From assembly GCA_022577435.1 (NCBI GenBank), contig JAKOON010000015.1:11854830-11918829 (forward strand): 64,000 bases of DNA, written 5' to 3'. Of the stretch, positions 51,603 to 63,165 are shown in pieces. This stretch comes from Embiotoca jacksoni (lineage: Eukaryota > Chordata > Actinopteri > Embiotocidae). The translations under genes and the position numbers were made by a program. Numbering within the stretch: position 1 is the stretch's first letter; every line of letters begins with the position of its first letter. The notes under the pieces are model-generated. The model was not told the DNA's origin and did no database searches. It saw nothing but the letters and a program-made list of their open reading frames with translations.

Positions 51603-51768
51603 GCTACAGCCCAGTATTACAGCAAATGTGTATTGGACACGCCCATCCACAACAGCACAACATGTCATTCCCACGCCTAGACAGTGCAAGGCGTAGCTTT
51701 TGTACATTTTGTTTTAGTGGACAGGTGCGTCTAATCCACGGTTTGCCGTGATACCAGATTGCAAGGCA
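51603..51768. mobile_element. Unnamed inverted-repeat (MITE-like) element, copy B (short form)
   Basis: This is the same arms as copy A but with the central spacer absent. The left arm (ACACGCCCATCCACAACAGC, 51637-51656) and the right arm (TTTTAGTGGACAGGTGCGTC, 51712-51731) are imperfect reverse complements. The right half, CATTCCCACGCCTAGACAGT through GATTGCAAGGCATCC, aligns by eye without large gaps over about 105 bases to 22850-22952. The two copies are about 29 kb apart. Confidence 0.55.
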
Positions 51769-52725
51769 TCCGGTTGAGCTCAATGGGTTAGAGGTTACCA
51801 GGTTGGAAGTTGAATACCTCATACCCTTATTTGTTTCCTTTGTTTGCCTGGCTTAGTATGAAGACTTTGAAAAGCGGGAAACAGACAGTCTGCCTCTGTC
51901 TCAATGTAATAAAATGTGACCACCAGCACTCCTTAAACTCACTAATCGTTTATTAGTGACTAAATCATCTGTCAAGCTGTGTGAAATTTGCCGAAATGCT
52001 AATAGCCATAGAATATCCATCTCACCACTTCCAAAAGCCTAAAAGGAGAATATGTGAGTATATGACTAATACCAATAGACAAGCTACACAAATGTGGGAT
52101 TTACTTCAGGTTTTTCTTATACCAGAGATCAAGGATGACGAGTACTTTCTCCTTAGACAAATAATGTCAAAGAAACTTCCAAGGAAAGTCTGCTTTCTTC
52201 AAAACGTCTCTAAAGACAGGCATTGGAGAACCATGAGGTTCATGTTATATTCAGGGCAGTAGTGAGCTTTGGAAGTGCAGTATAGGCAGAGACTGTGTTA
52301 CATAAGGACAGAACCAGTCTTGCTGTTTCCCTTTGTTTCCAGTCAGTATGCTAAGATGTCGCTTTGCTGGAGTTCCATATTCAGATCCAGATCCACACTC
52401 TTGTTTAAAATAAAATACTAGAATTTGGTTGGATCCTGTTATTATTCTCAGGGATTAAGATGTACTTAATTCATTTAATTTTAGTGGTCATGGTAAATAT
52501 TTTCTCTTCGCGTGTTTACTTCTTGATGCTGTTTGTACCGACTCTCCCACAATGAAAATGTGTAAATGTCAGCAGAATCTCTGCCAGGAGATTTCATTTA
52601 CAGTCGCGTGCAAAATGTAACCTCTCGGCTAGGTCTTCATTTTGGCCCAGTGCTTTTCCTATTCTGTCAGCACTCCTGAGCAAAGACTCCAGATTCTGCA
52701 AAACACAATGTTTGATTGCAGATTG

Positions 52726-52759
52726 GATGTGTGCATGTGTGTATGCATGTGTGTATGTG

Positions 52760-52846
<87 letters not shown>

Positions 52847-52864
52847 ATGTGTGCGCGTGTGTAC
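52726..52864. repeat. (TG)n microsatellite with variant flanks
   Basis: A pure TG core (about 52767-52840) is flanked on both sides by degenerate TGCA/TATG/CGTG units. Confidence 0.95.
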
Positions 52865-54253
52865 ATGCGTTCCTCTCTCACTTGGTGGTTAAATGGCTCT
52901 ATTTGGGTAAATATCAATGACACAATGTTGTTAACTGATGACCTGAGGACTACATGTTCCACAAAATTCACCACTATAGATTTTACTTCACACATGATAG
53001 CTGAAATATAGATTCAGTCCCTTAAAAGTATTGAATGACTGAGTTGATCAGCCTTTTTTGTCTCCACCATCTGTTTCGCCTACAAAACCAATTCCTTATG
53101 TGCCTTTGTCAGTTGTCAGTAAACCCAAAGAGGAGGGTAAGGGTCTGCAAACGCAGCACAGCACTGTTTGTTTGTTTTGAGACAATCTTTGTGACATTTT
53201 CAAGAGGCTTTTCACGATGACTGTGCAGTCCCAAGATATACCTTTCAACCAGCATCACTGCCCAATCAGTCCAAACCTTATCTAATCTAGTCTTTTCCAT
53301 TACCTGGTCCTAAAGTTCAAGTCGAATTGTTGATCTTTTCCTTCCTTGTCTTTTCTCATCAATGCAAAATGTATTATTGGAGTCCACATATTTGTTTGTC
53401 TCTTGTGACCTTTTGAAGCATTGATTGGATCTGAATGACTTCATCACAATCTCATATGAATCTCTCCCACTATTCCTCTAATACTTTAATTTCCAAGGGA
53501 AGGTAGACATTTGTATGAGAATGGCTTTGGTACACAGTTCAGTGTAAAGTATAAATGAAATATCTCGTAAATGCCTAAATAATCGAGGTTTTGTCAACTT
53601 GTTTCTGTCCTTTAAGAATTAGATCAGCAATTACATCTGCAAGATGGTATATTTAATTGTGATTTATATGGAAGAGGTGCACATTTAGTATTACCAAATG
53701 ATGGAACGAGTGCCTTATGGAGACACAATATTGTGTTTACATTTACACATCATGCAGACAAATTACAACACTTGTGCACATAACCAGTCTTGTGTTCCTG
53801 CTGAGCAGTAGCGGCCTGAGTTTTACTTGATTAACTTTTCCAAATATAACCATATCAGCAACATAAACAACAATTTCACCTGATGTTTCCAAACAACTAA
53901 AAATATCAAAAAGCTTATCATACAAGATTTATTCTAGAATTTTTTTTTTTAACCTGTTGTTTCTAATCTGTTAATCCCTTTCGCTCATGATATTGTTACT
54001 ACATGTGTCAGCCAAATAGGACATAAAACCGATTTATTATTTTCAAACTAAAACAATATAGTTAATTGCAGCCTTTACAACACGAAGGGCAGTAGATAAA
54101 TGTCAAACACATAACATTTCTAGTGATTAGGTTAGAGACATCTAATTAAAGGTAATAATCAAACCATTTCACAGACCACTACAGAGCTTCTAAGGTTACG
54201 TAGTGAGAGATCATGTATCCCTGTGGCTGCAACTAAGAGATTTTTATCACGCA

Positions 54254-54581
54254 CAGTGCTGTTCAAAAGTTGTAGGCACTAAACGTGAGGCTGCATTAAA
54301 AAATAACACCATAAATATTTTTTATCAGTTAAACATCCCACAAAGCGCAGTGAACAGAAAAAACATTGAATTTAGTGCGATTTGGTGCAACCACCCTTAG
54401 AATAGCAACAATTCTCATTGGTACACAGTTTTCTTACCTGGCATGTTCTTCCTAGCAGTCTCAGTTTCTTTTGTCTCTTCATGTAATCCCACACTGACTC
54501 CACAGAGGGTTATACTGTCTATCAAAAGAGATGTATAAGAATCGAATTATCTAAAGTGCCTAAACCTTTTGCACAGTACTG
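54254..54581 (-). mobile_element. Internally deleted Tc1-like element (third family)
   Basis: The left end CAGTGCTGTTCAAAAGTTGT and the right end (complement CAGTACTGTGCAAAAGGTTT) are terminal inverted repeats. TA follows the right end at 54582-54583; the left TA is mutated. Inside, TTTGGTGCAACCACCCTTAG and TTGTCTCTTCATGTAATCCC match the 3' part of the transposase region in antisense. Most of the gene is deleted. Confidence 0.7.
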
Positions 54582-55439
54582 TACAAACATGAAAAGTCTC
54601 AGGATCACTGTTTGCGACTGCAGAACATAAGTAAATTAACATAATATAATCGTCCCTCTCCGCAGTCTCCAGTGCACCAGCTGTAAGCTGTTGTGCTTCA
54701 GCATTCAAAGTTTCTCTGAGGTAATTTCAGGATCCTTCCGGACACTCATTTGTCTTCATTCTCTGCTCATTGGCTTGGCATCTGCCATTTGTTTTTATTT
54801 ACCATCAGCTAATCCACTGGAATAATGTAGCCTTGACAACTGGAATAAACTCACATTGATCCAATGTCTTGTCAGTTTCCATTTCGGTTTGTTACCTCTT
54901 GCTTGCAAACACTATTCGTCCACACGGCCATGCATTTGTGTTCTGGAAGGAGCACTTTGTTGTGCTGCCATTGGTTTAATCAGTGTTCAAAACAACATCT
55001 GTCTCAAAAACAGACAGCAAAGCTACTGCTTTTCAGGAAATCTATCAGCATTGCACGAGTAGCAAGCACTGAATTCTGTTTGTAACTGATTAAGGTATAA
55101 ATACAATTTTACAGCAATGTCTGAATAATAACAATTATGGATTCAACTTGTGGCCAAGTGTTGCAGCTCAGAAATTGAGGCTTTCCAATAATGTGATTAA
55201 AATGGAGGAAAAATATTATTTTAGCATTTTGCTCAAATGTCTTGTCCTTTACACAGAGGCCAAGGCAATCTTTTGTAAATACTGATCTAGCATGTTTGTG
55301 CTTCTTGACTCATTTAAAACTGCTATTTTTATCGGTTTGAATTTCAAAGTGGGGGATGCAAAAATAGCAGAGGAGGTTATCACATTATAGTAATGTTGTA
55401 ATGTAATGTGAACTAATGTAGTAATGTTATTAAGCTATG

Positions 55440-56155
55440 ACGGAGTTCACTCATATTTGATAGTGACCATGCGCGGTACACTGCTGGTGCCAAGTCTGTC
55501 TGCCTCGCGTGTGGGACAGTAAGCGCAGGAGAGTGGGAGGGGGGTATCTACGTCTTCTTTTGCTCTTCTTTATGAGCTGAAAGGAGAGGTCGACTTTGTG
55601 TGAAAACACCGAAGGGGCACCTCCTCACTCTGGGTTACTGTACGTAATTTAATGGAAATACTAATAACGGCATCATCACGCGTATGGAGTACCTGCTCAC
55701 TTTGCAGGGGGGTTGGACATGATGGGAGGCGTTACCAACATTAGCTGCGCGTTTCTCACAGACATTTCTCGCACTCCCAGCTGTTGGGTGGAAGCACCGG
55801 TCGAGCGCAGCCCTGTACGGTAACTGTACCAGTCGCGCCGAACGCATGAAACGTGAACGAAATCGTCTCGTTTATTTTAGGTATCCACAAAAAATGGAAA
55901 CGTGAAGTCGGGTTTGGAGTGAGCTGGAGTGATAAACGCTGCGTAACCCTGGACCGCACGCTGATGACCGAGGACTGGTGCGCTCTGGCACCGGAGGGAA
56001 GCACCAAGCTTCACTGACGAGCTGAGCACCAATTTAGAAACAGCTGCTTGTAAGACTAAGCATGTTTCCATTAACCAGCTTCCGTAATGTAACTCCAGAA
56101 TAAGGTGCGGCAACTGTTAGTTTTGTGCTCATTTTGATCCCCCCCAAACGTGCCA
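55440..56155 (+). promoter_or_regulatory. abhd15 promoter and 5' UTR region (approximate)
   Basis: Base composition shifts from AT-rich to CpG- and G-rich from about 55460 up to the abhd15 start codon. There is a G-rich run near 55528-55546 and scattered CpGs through 55660-56010. Several upstream ATGs occur out of frame. No strong TATA element is evident, so this looks like a CpG-type promoter. The start site is not resolved. Confidence 0.45.
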
Positions 56156-56704
56156 ATGCTGGAATGGTTTGTGACTTTGTGCATTGTGATCCTGGTGGTC
56201 TTAATCTGGCCAGGCTCCAAATATTTTGGTAGCGAGCGCCAGCCGGATGCTTTGCTTCAAGGACTGGGGATTTCACAGCAGGGGGCGAAAGACAAGATCG
56301 GGAGAACCGTCTTGGACCGAGAGGGGAGCGACCATGCCCAGGCGGCCTGTGTGGGTGCTCTGAGCGATGAGAAAGCACGCACCGTGGCACTAATATGCAA
56401 ACCGTCCGCGCTGGCCAATTACCTCCTGAAACACTGCAGGACTTTCAGTAATTACTCGCCGTTTGTCGGCTGGAATTGGCGGGCCAACGCCTTTCTTCAG
56501 AGTGTGTATGAGGTGTGCTGGCCGTACGAGAGCCCGGTCCAGTTTGTGCGGGACAACCTGCAGCTGAGCGATGATGGGCTGGTGGCCTTGGACTGGGCAG
56601 TTTCGTCCTACCAGAAACGACGCAGGACTTCAAGTCACTCAACCAGTCCGGTTCTTCTCATCATCCCAAACTCTTTGGGAAAGATCACTAGAAATGTGCT
56701 CAAG
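56156..56704 (+). CDS. abhd15: abhd15 exon 1: N-terminal part of alpha/beta-hydrolase domain-containing protein 15
   Basis: First coding exon of an ABHD15-like protein. The ATG at 56156 is the first in frame after an in-frame TGA (56135-56137). The 183 codons end in phase 0 at an AAG/GTAATC donor (last exon base 56704). Residues 3-19 form one hydrophobic N-terminal segment (signal anchor). Three blocks identify the family: LICKPSALANYLL (79-91), LQLSDDGLVALDWAV (135-149) and VLLIIPNSLGKITRNVL (166-182). The last is the first strand and oxyanion-side loop of the hydrolase fold. The nucleophile, acid and histidine region should be in a later exon, which I did not recognise up to base 64000. In mammals ABHD15 is adipocyte-enriched, binds and stabilises PDE3B, and is needed for insulin to suppress lipolysis. 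ABHD1/2/3 are related, but the KPSALA and DDGLVALDW blocks favour ABHD15. The exon is GC-richer than its surroundings. Whether this is the only abhd15 copy is unknown. Confidence 0.88.
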
Positions 56705-58091
56705 GTAATCCGTGCGTTCTTTGCCTGTTTTACAGACCTCACTGTAGAACATTACTATAGAGATGATAATATGCACAGACAAAACAGACAATATCAGACA
56801 TAAAGACAAATCCGATTTGTGTAGAAACTGATAACAAAAAATAAGACAAGAAGCAATGTCAGGCAAAATTTGAATAAAGATGACTGTTGAACAACATAGG
56901 ATAGGCTAGCCCAATACATTTGAACTATTCCACAATCCACATTTACACTTACTCTTACAGCATCATAATGCTTCTGAATCCACAGAAAGCTATTTGTACC
57001 CGTAATCACAGACAAAGGTCAGGATACCCTTATGCGATGCATGTTAAGTTGTGTCATGAACTTTAGCTGCTCTGTGTCTCTAATGTGCGAGTCAACATGA
57101 TGACAATTAGAGCGGCTGCATTGTAGTTCACGCTGAAATATTACTCATTGTTTACATCATCAGTAGCCTTTCTATACTTAAACAAAAAAGGAGAGAGTAT
57201 TTCCAGCTGAAATGCAAAGTTAGACAACAACAGGAAATCCGTTTCAAAAACTAGAAACCCAAATATGTAATATATAAATTTAGCATATGCACAGACAAAT
57301 GCTATTTGCACTAAGTATTTTTACTAGTCAAAAGAGAGGTGCTTCAATAATTTAAAGGAGCTGCAGGGAGATACCAGTGCAAATCAACAATGGCCATTTG
57401 GGAAAAGGCAGTCACTTGATGGAGAGTTCAGTCAAAAGAGAAAAGCCGAGCAGTAAAAAGAGCAGATGCAGGGGCAGCACCAGTCTTTCAATGGCTCTTT
57501 CAATACACTGATTGAGGTAATTGAGTGAGGGATTACAAAGCACCGCTTGACTTGTGAAGTGCAGCGCCGCTCCACATGAATGCCTGTTGCATCTCTCACC
57601 ATTCTGGGCAACTGGCATCATGCTTCATTTCATAATGTTAGTTCTGTGTGCAACTCCGTCACAGGCTTACCGTCAGCACCATGTCAGAAATAACGACTCT
57701 GTAAGAATCCCCCCCAAAAAAATCACACCAGAGTAAATAACTTCTTCTGTTGGTCTAAAAACTAACAGATGATGGCAGGCGAAAAGGAATAAAGAACCAC
57801 AGGAATTGAATAAAACAGAGATACAAAAAAATATATATATTAAAAAAAATACAAAGTGAGTTAGAGCTTTACTATGGGAAAAGCAAAAATGATGGAAGGT
57901 AATTGTCACACTTAGAGAGATGTTTTCCTCATGCTTTTTTTTTTCACGGGCAGCCATCATCAGAGTAGAGTATTTGTGAGGCTGTCAGACGGTTACGCTT
58001 CGGAGGGCTGGAAACTGAGGCACCACAAGGGATGTACACCAATTAAAATTGCTTCTGTCACTGGTGAGACTCACTGTGCATAAACCAATCC

Positions 58092-58093
<2 letters not shown>

Positions 58094-58124
<31 letters not shown>
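58094..58124. repeat. (TG)n microsatellite
   Basis: About 15 TG units. Confidence 0.95.
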
Positions 58125-58125
<1 letters not shown>

Positions 58126-58463
58126 ATGAGAGACAGATAAAATAGGGTTCATGTTTGTGTGAGCATATACACATTCATGTATCTATATCTGTCACAGAGA
58201 AGAAGCAAAGAGGGAAATATAGATTCTGTTTAGAGTCTGTGCTCATGGTCCCTGTCTTTAACACAGGCCATTTCAGGAAATTATGAATTTATGAATGAGC
58301 CACTGCCTCTTAAATTATTCATATTTTTACACGAAGTTTGTCTCGTGCTTCTTTGTTTCACTGAATTTTGATTGTCTTATACAGCCTTTTCAACTGCTTT
58401 ATATTTAATTTTCTTTGAAATTTGTAAATCCCCAAATATACTAAATATATTTACTTACAAATT

Positions 58464-58510
58464 AAAAAATATATATATATATTTTATATATATATTTTTT
58501 TTTTAAAGAA
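58464..58510. repeat. AT-rich self-complementary tract
   Basis: An A-run followed by (AT)n mirrors (AT)n followed by a T-run. The two halves can form a hairpin. It ends next to the LINE-type tail at 58515. Confidence 0.8.
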
Positions 58511-58514
58511 AAAA

Positions 58515-58577
58515 AAACAAAAAACAAATTTCCCCTCGGGGATTAATAAAGTAAATACCTACCTACCTACCTACCTT
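58515..58577 (+). mobile_element. Short LINE-type 3' tail with (ACCT)n
   Basis: TTTCCCCTCGGGGATTAATA, then AAG, runs straight into five or so ACCT units. The phrase is a known 3' end of fish non-LTR elements, normally followed by tetranucleotide repeats. Only about 60 bp is recognisable; the clade is uncertain. Confidence 0.45.
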
Positions 58578-59766
58578 ACATTCATTCATTAACCTGATTC
58601 AGACATTTTATTTCATTCAGTCAGTTCTCTCCATCTTGTTCTCTTTCTGTGTTCATCTCTGTCCCTCATCATTATATTTGCTCTTTTGTATTTCTTAAAT
58701 TAGTAACACAGCATGCACACTACATGTAGGGAAATGTGTTTATCTGTGTTCTTGCTGAGAAGAATGATAATGAACTTAAATATGAAGCAGCAGCTAACCA
58801 GCTGCCGTTTCAAAAATCAAATCCACCCACCAGCGCCTTCGTAGTTTACCATCTTGTTTGTTTAATCTTTTCCAAGACTGAAATGTAAAAATATTTTTTT
58901 TAGGAAGTTTTACTTCTTGGGCTGGCGCAGTGATACCGTGAGTAAAATGAGCGCAGTGGTTTTTATACTAAGCTAAACTAATCAGCTGCTGCAGTAGTTT
59001 AGTATTCAAGGATTTTCTCATACCTTTGAGCAAGGCAACAAAGAAGCATTTTTTTTCTGTAAAATGTTGACTAGACGGCTACCCCTCCGCAAACTGATTT
59101 TATGTCCTAATGTCAGCCATTAACAAACTACGTTTTTATTAAATTTTTACTCTCAACTTCATACACAATGAGCACATTTTAGGAACGTAGGAATGAGCCC
59201 CATATTTACTGTTGAGAGCGTTACTTTCAAAAGCTTTAAATATAATCTATATATTCCTGCATGCGGACATCCAGCTGTTGCAGCCTCCTCACCTCACATG
59301 ATTAACAGCTGTCGTATTTTTCTGACAGAGCAGATAGATTTGTGAGCAGTTTTGCTGTAATGTTGTGACCTAGTTACAGTGAGTCCAGTGTTTTGTCCAG
59401 TACGCTTTTACTACTTGTTTAAGTATTTTTTGTTCCAAAATATGGGGTTTGATAATGTAGTCATTATATTTAATTTACCCTTCAACCTTTAAATAATAGT
59501 TTTTCAGACTATTCCTGACTACTGCTGAGCAGCTTTTGATTGTACAAATTCCTTAGCTTAAGCAAAAGTGGGGAACATTTACCGATCACAATCTCAAGTA
59601 CATGGGTGAAGGATGTAATAATAGGAGAAAAACCTCAGCATTCCAGTATCTTTTTCATAAATATAACCAGAAGTAGAAGACATATAACTCATATCCAGCA
59701 AAGCATAAGCGTACCAATGTTTCTAGCAATCAAGCGTACTGTTCATGAAACAGACATGAACGTGTC

Positions 59767-59792
59767 TTTTTTTTTTTTTTTTTTTTTTTTTT
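59767..59792. repeat. T26 homopolymer
   Basis: 26 consecutive T. It could be the complement of a poly(A) tail, but no element body was recognised on either side. Confidence 0.95.
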
Positions 59793-62700
59793 ACAAGGAA
59801 ACAAGCACATGGCCATTAGATCTGTTTTCCATCCCGTCATCTTTTTTTTTACAGTTTGTGGTACGGAGCAACTCACCAATCTTTTGGTCTTTGCTAAAAT
59901 GGAACCGTGACTATGTGCACAAAGAGCTGATGTCCAGCTTCATTTTAATGTGTTTATTTACATATTGGGTGATATGTAACCAACAATGAAAAAATGAGGG
60001 TGTATCAGACATTTTCACTAGATGTTTGTTTCCCCCCAAAATCCATGCCTCATCCCACCTAGAATATACAATGTCCACACCAGGATTTAGCATTTCTGTC
60101 TATTAATCGAAGCAAAAGCTTTTATCTTTACTGAAATGACATTTTACGAAGCAAAACATTCATAATTACTCATTTACCTTAGAATACTGACAGAAAACCC
60201 AGGTATTGTGTTTTAAGACCGATCAAACAAGCCCTCCCTGTCAACATTTTTAAGGACGCTGGAGCACAGGAGCAGGCTGGAAAAACATTTTCAGCTCTTG
60301 GTATTTTTACTCTTAGATTCAATTATTCATAACTATTCACCCCTTTGAATGTGTGTCCTTGATGCTTAACGCTTTGATAGCGAGCCAGAAGAATTAACCA
60401 TTTGGGAAAAGTCCAAAAGTTTGTCAGCCTTTGTAAAACTTCACAACACTCAGGCATCATATTTTTTCAACTCACCACTCTTCTCCGGCAGTTTTGCACA
60501 TTGGGTTGAAGTCTCTGCTGCTTGTCTGCTGGAAACCAAAAGATTAAAGCAGAAGCAGCACTTCTTTTGTTTAGCGTGCTATATTTAGGGTTCATACAAA
60601 TAGTTGGTCAAAAGCTGGCAACCAATTAAATATGACATTGTAGCTATGGAATTTATCACATGGTAACTTTTAGTCTAGATTTTTATTGTTGGTTTAAATG
60701 TCAGTAATTTGTTTTCTCAGTTCATCAGCAGGACATTGAAATTATTAAGAGATACAAGTAAAGCTGGATGAGGATACAAAGTAAAACAGTACCATAACGT
60801 CATGGTGCAGGACACGTTTAAACATCAAATCATGAGTGCCTTATTTTCTAAAATGAGAGTTGGTACATGTATCCCAGGCCTACTGAAGCTATTGACCTGA
60901 ATAGAGGACAGGGCTTTGTGGTGAGATGCTTTGTTGCCTCTAAAAGGCTTTTAATCAAATAACATCCTTAATTGAACTTGATTTGTGGCAACATGTCCTG
61001 ATGAAGTTTGATCAACACTAGATGTGGTCTCGCAGAAGTAATTCACATTATCCAATATGATTTGAAGGGAACATTGTTGAACTTTCGAGTAAAGCCCTTC
61101 TTGTTGTGTCAGTACGGAGGGTGTTGTCCAGTGTGTGGAGTCCCTGCAGAAGGAATTTGTCACTGAGCTGAGAGTTTATGAGCTCTGGCAGAAAAATGCT
61201 GGAGAAACCACTCTTCATTCCTACTGTTTCTTTAATCAAACTGACATTAACATTTTCTTTTTTTTTTTAAATGCATATACAAACTAATAAGTAAAAGAGT
61301 GAAGTAATTAGGAGCAATGGTCTAAACCTGCACGTATCACAGCACAGGGTGTTTGATTCTTACTTGATCATTAATCATTGCTTATCATCCAAACACAGTA
61401 GGTTTTAGATGACAAATAATACAACATGGGCTTTTTTAAACCTTTGGATCTAATTAATTATTAATGACCAATTAACAGTAGTGACACTGCTAACAAAATT
61501 GTTACTTTTTGTAGGTGTGCTGCAGGAGCTGTTCTCACTCATCATTCGTTGCCTTACTGTTGGAGAAATGTACAGTCTGATGTTAGTTTACACTGTGTGA
61601 TTATATTAATATCTGAGCAGGCAGGCATAAGTGCGGCAAAACCATTTCAGACTCAGTTGACCTAATTTAATCTCAGAAGCAAGCTTCATCGCTCAGCCCC
61701 AGCTTTACATGCAGCTAAAAGGGTAAAATATCGAATTATGTACCTCAATATCTTTGTGAATTAACCTGGACTCTAAAGGTGATTCATATTCAAATGAAAA
61801 TGCTCCTTCGTCTCATGTGCTCCAATTGAATCGCAATGATTGGAAATGTCGTGGAACCGTTTGAGGAGGAGGCTAATGAATGAAGAAATGAATGATGTTT
61901 CAGTATCTTAGCTCAGCACTTTCCTGACACCTTATCTGGCAGAGTAAACCTTCATTTCATATAGACAGCCAGAAGATAGCACAAATGTTTGTATGGAAAA
62001 AAGATGAGTGCACTCTTCTTCTACTTCTCGTGCGCACAGATGAAGCACTTGTGACACTGCAAATTTAGAGAGAAGACAAATCCTCTCCTTTCCAGACAGA
62101 ATAATGTGTTATTTATTCCAACAGTATTAAACAGAGCCAGGGCTGGGGCAGTCGCTCATTTTCCTTCCCTCTCTGCATTAAGAGCTTTCAGTGTAGTTTA
62201 TAAATTTGATTGTCATTTCTGGTCTGCTCTGAATCTGAACGTTGCCTGCTTTCCAGAGTTAATTGACAAAACATTTTTCCCAGCTTATGTAGCTTTGATT
62301 GCAGGCTAAGACTTTTTTTTTTTTTTGCTCACCTATTTGGAAATGACGCTATGTATGTTACCAACTTGTTACGCGTTACTATCATTATACAGATCAAGTA
62401 TTCAGTAAATGAATCAGACAAAGCTACAAGGAGTTGTATTAACGTGCACAGGCACACACATCATTACTGAATAAGACCAAGTAGTTTTCGGTGGAGAACT
62501 ATTAGATTTGGAGAGGCAGCACTTTGAAAGCCCAAAATGCCACAATGATTTGTATTTGAAAATGGATGCTTCAGCCTTGTCTCAAAGATGAAAAAAGCTC
62601 TTTGGTGATGAAGAGAGCATTTTACTCGTTTGAAAGACACATTCACTGATACCTATTTTAATACTGCTAAATTTTGTTGTTTTTCACACAGAAGTTCTTA

Positions 62701-62934
62701 AACTTTGAGGATATATTGTTCTTCTATGACATTCACAGCATTTAAACAGTACAAATGTGTTATGTACAGAATCATAAAAAAACAAAAATGTTCAAATTAA
62801 TTTGATTTAAAAGATTCACACATTTGAATTTATTTTAACGAAGAATGAAAGAGACATTGGTATTTATGCAGTTGCATAGTAGTTTCTTAAATTATGTCAC
62901 TGAGCAACATAGGACCAAATTTCTCTGTTTGATT

Positions 62935-63165
62935 GACAGGCCTGTGGTGCAGTCAGGTTACAGCTATTGGTGGGCGTAACGTTGTATCGTCAGGTTTCCA
63001 ATCAGATCAGTCAGATCCACCGCTCGCTCCCCTCCAGCTCAACCAAATATGGTCACTTCCTGCTTCAAACCACTCTAAACTAGTCAAGATGGCGCTGGCC
63101 AAAATCTGAACTCGAGGCTTCATAACAGCCATTCATAAACCATTGGGTGACGTCGCTGTCGGTTG
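62935..63165. repeat. Dispersed GC-rich repeat of unknown class
   Basis: The phrases AAGATGGCGCTGGCCAAAAT, AACTCGAGGCTTCATAACAG and ACCATTGGGTGACGTCGCTG recur as a block in many fish genomes as I recall them. The block is more GC- and CpG-rich than its surroundings. No open frame or clear terminal repeat was found. Confidence 0.45.

Larger units (their letters stand above)
49584..55439. other. Gene desert, right part
   Basis: Apart from MITE-like copy B, the (TG)n tract at 52.7 kb and the deleted Tc1-like element, I see only unassigned AT-rich sequence. Confidence 0.5.
56705..62934. other. Probable abhd15 intron 1
   Basis: Starts at the abhd15 exon 1 donor. No sequence resembling the hydrolase nucleophile or histidine regions was found in the plus-strand frames. 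Only simple repeats and a short LINE-type tail are recognised. Confidence 0.5.

Noticed and set aside
59849..59989. Poly-pyrimidine tract plus ACAG followed by an open frame, a possible second exon of abhd15
   Set aside because: The acceptor looks good, but the translation in phase 0 (FVVRSNSPIFWSLLKWNRDY) has none of the expected ABHD15 sequence after the first exon, and the frame stops shortly after.
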